DNA from: JBIKIW01 sp044361365 | GTDB taxonomy: Bacteria > Patescibacteriota > JACMRA01 | Length of the DNA: 28,580 nucleotides | Direction: 5' to 3' | Assembly (NCBI GenBank): GCA_044361365.1 | Contig: JBIKIW010000018.1 | Coordinates: 1-28,580 of the forward strand | Part shown: positions 7,448 to 15,854 of the stretch, piece after piece | Numbering within the stretch: position 1 is the first letter of the stretch | How the letters are laid out: each line of letters begins with the position of its first letter | Notes under the pieces: model-generated | What the model saw: only the letters and a program-made list of their open reading frames with translations | Database searches by the model: none | Told to the model about the DNA's origin: nothing | Position numbers and translations under genes: made by a program

Positions 7448-8806
7448 TTATGAAAAATTAACTTTTGTAATGCCTGTAGAAGTTATTCTAGTGATATCAA
7501 AACCATCATTAATTAGCAAAGAACCAGTTTGTTGAACTGCGGTACCAAGTAAACCTCCAGATGGTAAAGTACAGTTATTTGCAATAATTCTACTATTACC
7601 TGTAACTACCATATTATAGGTGTTAAATCCTGCTGAAACAGAAGCGAGCGGACTAAATACACAGCCTGTCATTGTTACTTTACTATTATTAAACCAAGTG
7701 TAGTAAGTTTCTTGAGTAAGATTACTTCCAGATACAAATACCATTCTCATAGAGTTAATAGTTATATTACTGTTTTCAATCCAAAGTGCAGCTGTATATG
7801 GTGTTGGTAAGGTTATCGATTCAGCCCCACAACCATTCAAAGTCACCTCACTACAATCTATAAATGAGTAAGCTTTTTGACGTTCATCACAAGAGCAATT
7901 AGTAAATGATGAGTAGTTTAATCCGTTAATATTATAGCCAATGGAGTTTGGAATGTCTTTGGAGCCACCACATGCTAAATTGCTTAAATCTAGTGTTGTT
8001 CCACCCGATATACCTTTACCATCCTTGACTAATGAGAACAGTGATTCGTTTGCACCTGCCTGAACTTTGCTAAATTTACCTAAATAACAATCATGACCGT
8101 AAAAACCATGCCTTACATAAGCCATTTCTATGTTTTCAATGGTAAATTTTCCTAATCTAGGGGCGTAAAAACCATATTCAACTAAATTATTTATATTTAG
8201 AATAGTAGAATTCAAAGTCAAGTTTGAAATTATTGTATCCCAGACAACTGGTGGCCAATCTGTACCCGTATCTCCACCATACACATAAGCAAAAAATGCA
8301 TTCACATTAAAATCGTCTTCATATAGATCTCCTGAATACGGTTTCCGTTTACCTAAATCAGTTTTATTACCTGGTGTCCGGAGCAAAATGGTATTATATT
8401 TACTCTCCCCAGTAATTTCTTTGTATGCAACTACCTTCAAAGTATTTTTCAACAAATAATTCCCAGCTGGAATATATATTTTATTATGACTGTTTATACA
8501 TGCTTGTATAGCTGGGTGGTCATCCACCACTCCATCCCCCACAGCTCCATAATCCTTAACATTAACGACAGATTCATTTAGTACTTTCCATTCTGTTCCT
8601 GTCCATTGATGAAAGTTTCCTGTTTGAGTATATAGATATGTTTTACCTTTATCGTTTTCAGTTAATGTAGGTCTATCACTGAATTTATCAAATTTATTTA
8701 TTCCTCCTCCGTTAGTATTATCTAGTGATTGAGTTAGGAATCCATTTAATATTGTTCCCCAGTTTCCTGAGTCTTGCCCTGGGGTTGGGAGACGGTTTGT
8801 TGGCAT
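7448..8806 (-). CDS. S1: beta-helix spike-like protein (pectate-lyase-3 fold)
   Basis: 452 residues. Residues 1-100 are the shared module: PTPGQDSGNWGTILNGFL, a GGGINKF linker, GKTYLYTQTGNFHQWTGTEW, then VKDYGAVGDGVVDD, the signature opening of Pectate_lyase_3 right-handed beta-helices in phage tail spikes and polysaccharide-active proteins. The rest forms helix coils and ends with INDG-DITRITSTG. S6 is homologous over its whole length, sharing ITGESK-NTILLR, DDFNVNAFFA and CGAE/CGCE blocks, so the two outermost genes are a closer pair. There is no signal peptide, transmembrane segment or sortase signal, so export is unexplained. It has its own promoter (8900-8928). Catalytic residues cannot be assigned; binding or depolymerase roles are equally possible. 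Confidence 0.8.
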   Translation of the reverse strand: MPTNRLPTPGQDSGNWGTILNGFLTQSLDNTNGGGINKFDKFSDRPTLTENDKGKTYLYTQTGNFHQWTGTEWKVLNESVVNVKDYGAVGDGVVDDHPAIQACINSHNKIYIPAGNYLLKNTLKVVAYKEITGESKYNTILLRTPGNKTDLGKRKPYSGDLYEDDFNVNAFFAYVYGGDTGTDWPPVVWDTIISNLTLNSTILNINNLVEYGFYAPRLGKFTIENIEMAYVRHGFYGHDCYLGKFSKVQAGANESLFSLVKDGKGISGGTTLDLSNLACGGSKDIPNSIGYNINGLNYSSFTNCSCDERQKAYSFIDCSEVTLNGCGAESITLPTPYTAALWIENSNITINSMRMVFVSGSNLTQETYYTWFNNSKVTMTGCVFSPLASVSAGFNTYNMVVTGNSRIIANNCTLPSGGLLGTAVQQTGSLLINDGFDITRITSTGITKVNFS

Positions 8807-8899
8807 GAGTTATTTTTTGTTTTTGTTTGGGTGTTTGTGCTTGTTAAAATATTTGTTTAATTTAAAAGCTAGTTTTAGCTATTTTGTTTTATGAGTACT

Positions 8900-8928
8900 A
8901 GTAAATCTGGTTTTTAGGGCTTGGTCAA
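8900..8928 (-). promoter_or_regulatory. Promoter of S1 (array promoter family)
   Basis: TTGACC (8928-8923), 17-bp spacer containing CCCTAAAAACCAGA, TTTACT (8905-8900). It is nearly identical to the elements before S5 and S6. The leader of about 90 nt includes AAACAAAAACAAAAAA just before the ATG and no Shine-Dalgarno sequence. Confidence 0.75.
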
Positions 8929-8965
8929 AAGGTTGTTTTTGAGGATATCTGAAAAATATTCATTA

Positions 8966-10645
8966 CTAACATATTCTATAGACAGAAAAATTTTCTATTG
9001 ATCCTGAATAACCCTGAGCTGCAGATGATTTAAATTCCACAATTGTGGGTTCGGTTACAATAAAGGGCCTTTCAAACTCTGTACTATCAAATATTTGAGA
9101 ATTAAACACACCACTATTTAAAATTAATGGTAAGTTTAGGGCAGGTCCTGTGTATTGATAGTCACCACGAATTTTATAAAACCCTTTTGCCAGTTTAGCT
9201 TTAGCAAAGGTTGTGTATATTGTTCCTGTGGTTGTAATATCTACTTTTTTTGCCTGATGAAAAACAAGATTATCTAAAGTATTTTCTCCAATATTTCGAA
9301 AATCATCCAAAAAACCTACAAGCTTACCTGATTTTATCACAGGGTTTGAGTTGTGAAGTATTAGCTTATGATTTGGTTCTAGTTCAAAGTTAATTGCGGT
9401 GCTATTGTTGCCTGTACAATCAATCGTTGTATTTATTATTTGTAACTCGCCTTTCCAGTTTGCTTGCATACCAACATAAATACCAGTCGCATTATCAATA
9501 CTGCTTTTTATTATACCTCCATTTATTGTAGTACTAAAATCTTCGTGATATATTTTAATGGCTTGTTCAGTTTGGTTTTCACAATATGGATTATTAATTT
9601 CTATATTTTTATCAACATAGCCTAAATTGGTTCCAACTCTTATTGCAACATTACCACCAAAAAACCTTGCATTATTTATTTTAGCTCCATTCACACCTGC
9701 AAAATCTATACCGACACTTGTGTATCCCGGTGAAGAAATGTAGAAAGTATCACTGTCTGACAGTACATTTTCTGTGCCAGTCCATAATCCCATACCAGTA
9801 TCTCCTACTTCAAAACAAACATTATTTTGTGAATAACCTCCACTAGATACAGAGCCGTCATTTAAACCATTAAAGCCGTAACAAGAGGTATGCTCAGCTG
9901 TGTTTCCAGGTGCATAAAAAACATTGTTGATAAATTTGCAATTAAAGCAGCCTGCGTAATGAATTCCATGTAAAACTGAGGCTGTTTGAGCTTCGTAAGT
10001 ATAGCCATTGAAATAGCAATTTCTAACCTCACAATTTTTACAATACACAAAGATAACTAGCGTTGCCGTGTCATTAAAGACATGTTTTGACACAAAGCCT
10101 AGACCATCTAGCACTATATTGTCTAAATATCCTGCTATCTTTTGATCTAAGGTGCCAGCGGTTGTTTTTGTTCCTGTGGGGTTGAAAATTGATACATCAA
10201 CATCACCAATGAGTAGAGAGTTTTTACCTTTCCCTGAGATGACTATATTACTATATAATTTTACTGTGGATGTGATAAAGTACTTTCCAGTTGGAATATA
10301 TACTTTTGGATAGTTAGAGTTATTTGCTTTATCAACTGCCCTCTGTATCGCCGCCGTATCATCCACAACTCCATCCCCCACAGCTCCATAATCTTTTACA
10401 TTAATAACACTTTCATTTAGTACTTTCCATTCTGTTCCTGTCCATTGATGAAAGTTTCCTGTTTGAGTGTATAGATATGTTTTACCTTTATCATCTGCTC
10501 CTAGTGTTGTAGGTCTTAGTGAAAAGGTATCAAATTTATTTATTCCTCCACCGTTAGTATTATCTAATGATTGAGTTAAGAATCCATTAAGTAGTGTTCC
10601 CCAGTTTCCTGAGTCTTGGTTTGGGATTGGTAGGCGGTTGGGCAT
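8966..10645 (-). CDS. S2: beta-helix spike-like protein with an extra C-terminal domain
   Basis: 559 residues. The N-terminal 100 carry the shared module, with PIPNQ replacing PTPGQ, and end VVDDTAAIQ. Residues ~100-450 are a beta-helix with cysteine-rich coils (CKNCEVRNCYFNG and CFNCKFINN). After about residue 465 the sequence changes to VDITTTGTIYTTF and a non-helical stretch ending FSVYRIC, plausibly a small beta-sandwich for glycan binding or trimer locking; this is inference. Only 53 bases separate it from S3, with no promoter between, so it is the last gene of the S5-S4-S3-S2 operon. ATG at 10645 is fixed by alignment with the paralogues. Confidence 0.8.
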   Translation of the reverse strand: MPNRLPIPNQDSGNWGTLLNGFLTQSLDNTNGGGINKFDTFSLRPTTLGADDKGKTYLYTQTGNFHQWTGTEWKVLNESVINVKDYGAVGDGVVDDTAAIQRAVDKANNSNYPKVYIPTGKYFITSTVKLYSNIVISGKGKNSLLIGDVDVSIFNPTGTKTTAGTLDQKIAGYLDNIVLDGLGFVSKHVFNDTATLVIFVYCKNCEVRNCYFNGYTYEAQTASVLHGIHYAGCFNCKFINNVFYAPGNTAEHTSCYGFNGLNDGSVSSGGYSQNNVCFEVGDTGMGLWTGTENVLSDSDTFYISSPGYTSVGIDFAGVNGAKINNARFFGGNVAIRVGTNLGYVDKNIEINNPYCENQTEQAIKIYHEDFSTTINGGIIKSSIDNATGIYVGMQANWKGELQIINTTIDCTGNNSTAINFELEPNHKLILHNSNPVIKSGKLVGFLDDFRNIGENTLDNLVFHQAKKVDITTTGTIYTTFAKAKLAKGFYKIRGDYQYTGPALNLPLILNSGVFNSQIFDSTEFERPFIVTEPTIVEFKSSAAQGYSGSIENFSVYRIC

Positions 10646-10698
10646 AAGGTTTTGTTTTGTTTTTTGTTTGTTAAAATATTTTTGAGAATTAACTAATT

Positions 10699-12300
10699 TT
10701 AAGATCCAATTATATTATTCACCTGCAACATAGTATTATCATTGCCCCCAAAGTAAAATGGAGAATGTCCTGTCCCAGTTTCCCAATAAATATGATTTAA
10801 AGAAATAATAAAATTAGATCCGTTTGTTCCTATAGCAACACCGCCACTATTTTTAATTATATTAGATGAAATAATTCCATAAGTTGAGTTAAGAACTGTA
10901 ATTGCATCTGAAACTGAAGTATCTAGTTGGTTATTTGAAATACAAAAATTATTTGAATTGATAATGTATATAATTACACCTGAGCAAACGTTAATAACTT
11001 TATTTGTATTAATATTGGTATTTTTGCTATCAGAAATATAAATTGGATATTGATATTTTTTACCACTTACTGATTTAAATATATTATTTGTGATATTATT
11101 ATTGCCAATTACGATGCCGTCTTTGTCCGCTTTTCCAGTAATTAATATACCATGAGCCAAATTATCATTTTCAGCTATAATAGTATTCCCGTCTATTAAT
11201 AACTCGTTTGCATCTCTGCACATAATTGCACTATTTTTTGGGGAAATAAAATTATTTCTAATTACAACTTTGTTTGCTGTTACAGTTATAGCTCCAAAAG
11301 AATCATTAGTAAGAGTTGTACTTCCAGAACCATAACAATGATTATTTTCTATAACTGTATTTTCACTGTTACCTCCTGCTGATTCAACATGTATACTCCT
11401 TCTAAATAAACCACTGATATAATTGTTACTAACTAACGAATCATGTGAATTTCCATCTAGTACTATACCACCTCTACCTTCTGTGCCTTGTTTTAAAGAT
11501 ACGTTATTATTTTGTATTACTGAGTATGGAATTGTTATATTAATACCATCGCCGCCGCCTTCATAACTAGCACCAATGACATTTGTTATGGTGTTATTTT
11601 TTATTATAGCTTGTTGAGACTTATCTCCATCTCGGGTAAAATCATCAGTCCAAGTATTTGATATAATTGACCAATAAAAATTATCCATCTTACAATTTTG
11701 GATTGTTATTGTTGTGGAATTTCTAAAACTTATCCCACCAGAATTTTCTATAACAGCATCTTGAATATCCTTTTTATAAGTAAAATTATTTGGATTAGTA
11801 AACGTTAAGCCATCTATGGTTATGTTTTGACTGTCCTCAATCCAAATTATATAATCTAAGCTGTTTAAAACTAGTGTTCCCATACCTTTCAAAAACAAAT
11901 TTGATTTACTATTTATATTTAAACGTGTGTTAATTTTATAGTTAGATGAATCAAATTGTATAGAATCATTATCACTAGCCCTATCCAAACACCCCTGAAT
12001 AGCCGCCGTATCATCACTTACTCCATCTCCCACAGCCCCATAATCTTTAACATTAATAACAGATTCATTTAGTACTTTCCATTCTGTTCCTGTCCATTGA
12101 TGAAAGTTTCCTGTTTGAGTGTATAAAAAGGTTTTACCTTTATCATCTTGTCCTAGAGTTGTTGGTCTTAGTGAGAATGTATCAAATTTATTTATTCCTC
12201 CTCCATTATTATTATCTAAAGATTGAGTTAGAAATCCATTAAGCAGTGTTCCCCAGTTTCCAGAGTCTTGTCCTGGAGTTGGGAGTCGGTTTGTAGGCAT
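10699..12300 (-). CDS. S3: beta-helix spike-like protein (NosD-type repeats)
   Basis: 533 residues. After the shared 100-residue module (MPTNRLPTPGQ, GVSDDTAAIQ) the protein is a long run of right-handed beta-helix coils marked by asparagine pairs at turns: NNTITN, NNNVSL, NNYISG, NNHCYG, NNFISP, GNTIIA, NNNITN. The protein is NosD/PbH1-like and has no separate C-terminal domain. No signal peptide is visible. It begins 18 bases after S4 ends, consistent with co-transcription. The helix part shows little resemblance to S1, S2 or S6, although the module is almost unchanged. Confidence 0.8.
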   Translation of the reverse strand: MPTNRLPTPGQDSGNWGTLLNGFLTQSLDNNNGGGINKFDTFSLRPTTLGQDDKGKTFLYTQTGNFHQWTGTEWKVLNESVINVKDYGAVGDGVSDDTAAIQGCLDRASDNDSIQFDSSNYKINTRLNINSKSNLFLKGMGTLVLNSLDYIIWIEDSQNITIDGLTFTNPNNFTYKKDIQDAVIENSGGISFRNSTTITIQNCKMDNFYWSIISNTWTDDFTRDGDKSQQAIIKNNTITNVIGASYEGGGDGINITIPYSVIQNNNVSLKQGTEGRGGIVLDGNSHDSLVSNNYISGLFRRSIHVESAGGNSENTVIENNHCYGSGSTTLTNDSFGAITVTANKVVIRNNFISPKNSAIMCRDANELLIDGNTIIAENDNLAHGILITGKADKDGIVIGNNNITNNIFKSVSGKKYQYPIYISDSKNTNINTNKVINVCSGVIIYIINSNNFCISNNQLDTSVSDAITVLNSTYGIISSNIIKNSGGVAIGTNGSNFIISLNHIYWETGTGHSPFYFGGNDNTMLQVNNIIGS

Positions 12301-12318
12301 AGGGGAGGGGAGTTTTGT

Positions 12319-14193
12319 TTAAAAGTTTTTTAATTTATTTGGATCGTAGTCGAATATCTCATTACTTTCAACACTAATTTTTGCGGCATCAATTGTAGCA
12401 TCTTTTTTAATTATATAATCCATCTGCTCACCATAAGCATTTAACTTATCAAATTGATTTAGTCTAACGGCCACATAAAGTGAATTATTTGTTATGCTCG
12501 TATAGCTTGAAATTATATTCTCACTGTTTTCTCCCGCTCCAGTAAAAAAATTGTTGTTTATGGCAATCTTCTTAGATTTGGAAATTTCTATTACATTGTA
12601 GTTTGTTCTTGAAACATGGTTACTAGAAATTAATAAAGATCTTGCACCTTCTAAAAACATAAATTTGCCGCATTGAAATGCTTTATTATCAGCTATTAGA
12701 GAATGGGCTATATTTGATTCCTCAGGTTCGCCTATGGTTGGGTTATAATCTTTATTTGATAAATAGAAAGCCACATTGCATAAATGAAAGTGATTATCTG
12801 AAATGTTTGCTTGAAGAAGTTTTTGACCATTTTCGATTGAAAAAGCCTTTCCACAACCATACAGTCTATTATTTTTAATTATTGAATATAGTAAATTGCC
12901 AGAAATACCCACCTTTGCACCATCAACCTCATTATTGGTCCAACAACCACCTTGAGCAGCTTGTGAGTGAATACAACCATTTGCAATGTGTATAAACCAG
13001 CAACCTGAAATATATGGGTCATTAGCATACTGAAGATTAATACAAGCAGTGCCGTTACTAGGTTGACCATCGTGTTGACCTTGATAAGCATAGTATCCAT
13101 ATCTCCCAATAATTGTGTATGCTTCAGGGATTGTAAGAGGTGTATAATTGGCATAATATTCAGATGGGGTTACATCTAGCAAAGTGTTTCCACTGATACC
13201 ACGAAACAGCCACTCAGCCCCATTACTGTATTGACCAAGTTGATATGTATTTCCATTACCATAATGTTCCCATGTTATATTATCAATTACTTGTGTTCCA
13301 AAGGTGTGAGTTGGTAAAGTAGAAATAACTCCTGACCCATCTCCAACACCACCACCCGTGGCATTTTTAGCTTTGTAAAGGTTATTATTGTGTGTGTATA
13401 TTCTATGCCGATAGACGGCTTTACCGATAGATAGGGTTTCAGCAAGAACGTTTGCAAGTGTTACATTTCTAATTTCTTCCATAGTAAAACTGTTTTCTGT
13501 TGCAGATATAACCTTACCAAGAGCTCCACCATATGGACTAAATGTTATGTTTCTGATGTTAAAACCACTAGAATTAACTCGTATATAGTCTTTATTCGGA
13601 GACATTGATTTAATAATTGATTGACTACCGTCTAAATCATTATCTGTACCTTCTCCAAAAATTGCAATTTCTTTAAAAGGTAATACAAGTGTATCGCTAA
13701 TCACAAAGGTTGCTGCTGGAAAATAAATTCTACCTCCCATATTTACAATATACTGCAAAGCCTGTGTATCATCTGTGTCTCCATCTCCCCTAGCTCCGTA
13801 GTCTTTAACATTAATAATTTCACCAGTTGATACTATTTGCCATTTTGTAGCTGACTCTATCCATTTAAATATACTATTTGTGTATATGTTTACTGCAGAA
13901 AAACTATTTGGAATGTCACCTATAAGAGTAAGAGTAGCACCATCTGCTGTTTTATTTATTTTAAAAAGAGAATTAGTCTTTATGTTTAAAATATAATCTA
14001 CTGGTTTTGTGTTATAGTTATCGATAATTGACTTAATAACACGATTTGATGTGTTTACATCTCCGTAGTCCAAATATGTTACATCACAAGTATTTATTCC
14101 TCCTGTATCAGAAAGAGTAGTATTCAGGTATGAGTTTAATATTGTTCCCCAGTTTCCTGAGTCTTGTCCTGGAGTTGGGAGGCGGTTGGGCAT
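12319..14193 (-). CDS. S4: hybrid beta-helix spike-like protein with a phage-tail-type insert
   Basis: 624 residues from ATG at 14193, chosen because it aligns with MPNRLPTPGQ of the paralogues; a frame start at 14244 would overlap S5. Only the first ~22 residues and INVKDYGARGDGDTDD match the common module. The middle (about 25-125) is different but ends IFKWIESATKWQIV, structurally like FHQWTGTEW. Around residues 265-325 an insert reads YTHNNNLYKAKNATGGG and then THTFGTQVIDNITWEHYG. This resembles a short glycan-binding-like module of phage tail proteins (YxxxxLYKxxxxGTSG...THxxGTxxDxxxxWxYxG). The rest is a NosD-like helix with NN turns. It follows S5 by 13 bases. Confidence 0.8.
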   Translation of the reverse strand: MPNRLPTPGQDSGNWGTILNSYLNTTLSDTGGINTCDVTYLDYGDVNTSNRVIKSIIDNYNTKPVDYILNIKTNSLFKINKTADGATLTLIGDIPNSFSAVNIYTNSIFKWIESATKWQIVSTGEIINVKDYGARGDGDTDDTQALQYIVNMGGRIYFPAATFVISDTLVLPFKEIAIFGEGTDNDLDGSQSIIKSMSPNKDYIRVNSSGFNIRNITFSPYGGALGKVISATENSFTMEEIRNVTLANVLAETLSIGKAVYRHRIYTHNNNLYKAKNATGGGVGDGSGVISTLPTHTFGTQVIDNITWEHYGNGNTYQLGQYSNGAEWLFRGISGNTLLDVTPSEYYANYTPLTIPEAYTIIGRYGYYAYQGQHDGQPSNGTACINLQYANDPYISGCWFIHIANGCIHSQAAQGGCWTNNEVDGAKVGISGNLLYSIIKNNRLYGCGKAFSIENGQKLLQANISDNHFHLCNVAFYLSNKDYNPTIGEPEESNIAHSLIADNKAFQCGKFMFLEGARSLLISSNHVSRTNYNVIEISKSKKIAINNNFFTGAGENSENIISSYTSITNNSLYVAVRLNQFDKLNAYGEQMDYIIKKDATIDAAKISVESNEIFDYDPNKLKNF

Positions 14194-14206
14194 GGGTGTA
14201 ATAAAT

Positions 14207-15730
14207 TTATTGACCAAAAATATATGTTCCCGTAGAACCATCATTCACATTTGTGATGCAGTTTTTAAAATAGTTGCTGACCAATCTGGTATTTGTAACT
14301 GTACTACCTATAAAAAATCCTTCCGCTTCATTTTGACCATCTATTTGATTATTTTCACAAATAGTATAATTCATACCTACTCTTACAGCTTGGTAATCTT
14401 TAAATTTACCTTTTATTGAATTGTTTGAGACTTTGCAAAAACCTAAAGTACTAGCTCCAGCTCCACCACTCAAATGAATACCTCCAGTCTTAGATTTACC
14501 TAAGGTATCAATAATCAAATTATTTGTAATGTAAAAGTCACTCTCACCAGTTACGGTGATTGCCCAAATATTAAAATTATCATAAAATGCATTTATTTTA
14601 TAACTTTTCATAATATTGTTATCAATTTTAATTGAGTTTGAATGTCCGTTCAAAATTAGATTATCAATTTCTTGGATGTATATGTCCACAAACTGACCAC
14701 CGATATTTTCAAAAACATTGTTTGATATAATTAGATTTTTTACTCCGTTCCTACCATTAATAGCAGTGCTTTTTGTACCAGAAATTATATTATTACTAAT
14801 GATAGTGTTATTTATGTCTACATTATTTTTATTTTCGGCTTCCCAAGTTGCTTGATCAGCTCCTGGAGGTAATTTTAACATATTACCATACATATTAATA
14901 CAAGTCCCACAATTTAAGAATACATTATTTAATATTTTTGTATTTAAACAGTGATTATCAGCACCAATAGCATAATAATAACCATTTGGTCCTACAAGCG
15001 TATGTTTATCGCCAACATTTTTAAAAATACAATTTTGAACAACGTTATTGTGGGAAGTAGAGAAAATTTCCACTCCAACATACAATATATTTTTAAACAA
15101 AATATTTTCAAAAACTGAATTATGTACATGCCATGCGTAAATACCGATCTGCAAGTTGTCATTGTTTGGGTCTGGTAGCACATCATAGTTTCCATCTATA
15201 GTTAAATCTGCAATTCTCATATTATAGAAAATGTATGGCATTCCATCATAAAGATATCTCCCAAAACCACCTTTTTTATATTCTCCAATTTTGATTATAG
15301 TTGACTCTCTTCCTGATCCTAGGTATTGAGTATTATTTGCAAATCTAATCGTTCTATCAACGATCAAGTAAGTCCCTTTAGGAAAATATATAGTCCCGCC
15401 TTGACGCAATACTGCAACATCTACAGCAAGATCAATAAATACACTATCATCCGCCACTCCATCCCCAACAGCTCCATAATCTTTAACATTAATAACAGAT
15501 TCATTTAATATTCTCCATTCTGTACCTGTCCACTGATGAATATTTCCTGTTTGAGTATATAGATAAGTTTTACCTTTATCATCTGCTCCTAGTGTTGTAG
15601 GTCTTAGTGAAAAGATATCAAATTTATTTATTCCTCCTCCATTAGTATTGTCTAAGGATTGAGTTAGGAAGTTATTTAGGGTTTCTCCCCAGTTTGTAGA
15701 TCCTGTGGTTGGCAGAGTTTTGTTGGGCAT
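14207..15730 (-). CDS. S5: beta-helix spike-like protein, first gene of the four-gene operon
   Basis: 507 residues. The module starts MPNKTLPTTGSTNWGETLNNFL, a variant shared only with S6, then returns to the common sequence with IHQWTGTEWRIL and GVADD. The body is a right-handed beta-helix with asparagine-rich turns (NNVFLN, NNIISG, NNVFEN, NNSIKG, NNQIDG) and ends without an extra domain. It has no export signal. The promoter at 15814-15842 precedes it and S4, S3 and S2 follow at 13, 18 and 53 bases, so one transcript likely carries all four. Confidence 0.8.
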   Translation of the reverse strand: MPNKTLPTTGSTNWGETLNNFLTQSLDNTNGGGINKFDIFSLRPTTLGADDKGKTYLYTQTGNIHQWTGTEWRILNESVINVKDYGAVGDGVADDSVFIDLAVDVAVLRQGGTIYFPKGTYLIVDRTIRFANNTQYLGSGRESTIIKIGEYKKGGFGRYLYDGMPYIFYNMRIADLTIDGNYDVLPDPNNDNLQIGIYAWHVHNSVFENILFKNILYVGVEIFSTSHNNVVQNCIFKNVGDKHTLVGPNGYYYAIGADNHCLNTKILNNVFLNCGTCINMYGNMLKLPPGADQATWEAENKNNVDINNTIISNNIISGTKSTAINGRNGVKNLIISNNVFENIGGQFVDIYIQEIDNLILNGHSNSIKIDNNIMKSYKINAFYDNFNIWAITVTGESDFYITNNLIIDTLGKSKTGGIHLSGGAGASTLGFCKVSNNSIKGKFKDYQAVRVGMNYTICENNQIDGQNEAEGFFIGSTVTNTRLVSNYFKNCITNVNDGSTGTYIFGQ

Positions 15731-15813
15731 AGTGAAGGTTTTTGTTTTTGTTTGTTTGAATTTAGCTAACTTAGCTTGAGTTATTTTTTAAACTGTTTTA
15801 ATCGATTAGTGCT

Positions 15814-15842
15814 AGTATATCTGGTTTTTGGGGTATGGTCAA
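15814..15842 (-). promoter_or_regulatory. Promoter of the S5-S4-S3-S2 operon
   Basis: TTGACC (15842-15837), 17-bp spacer with ACCCCAAAAACCAGA, TATACT (15819-15814): the best of the three array promoters. The leader of about 80 nt ends in AAACAAACAAAAACAAAAAC before the start region. Confidence 0.8.
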
Positions 15843-15854
15843 AGATATAGTAAA

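Noticed and set aside
14194..14244. Upstream ATG extension of S4 (17 extra residues)
   Set aside because: It would overlap S5 by 38 bases and has no counterpart in the paralogues, which all begin at the MPxxLPT position.
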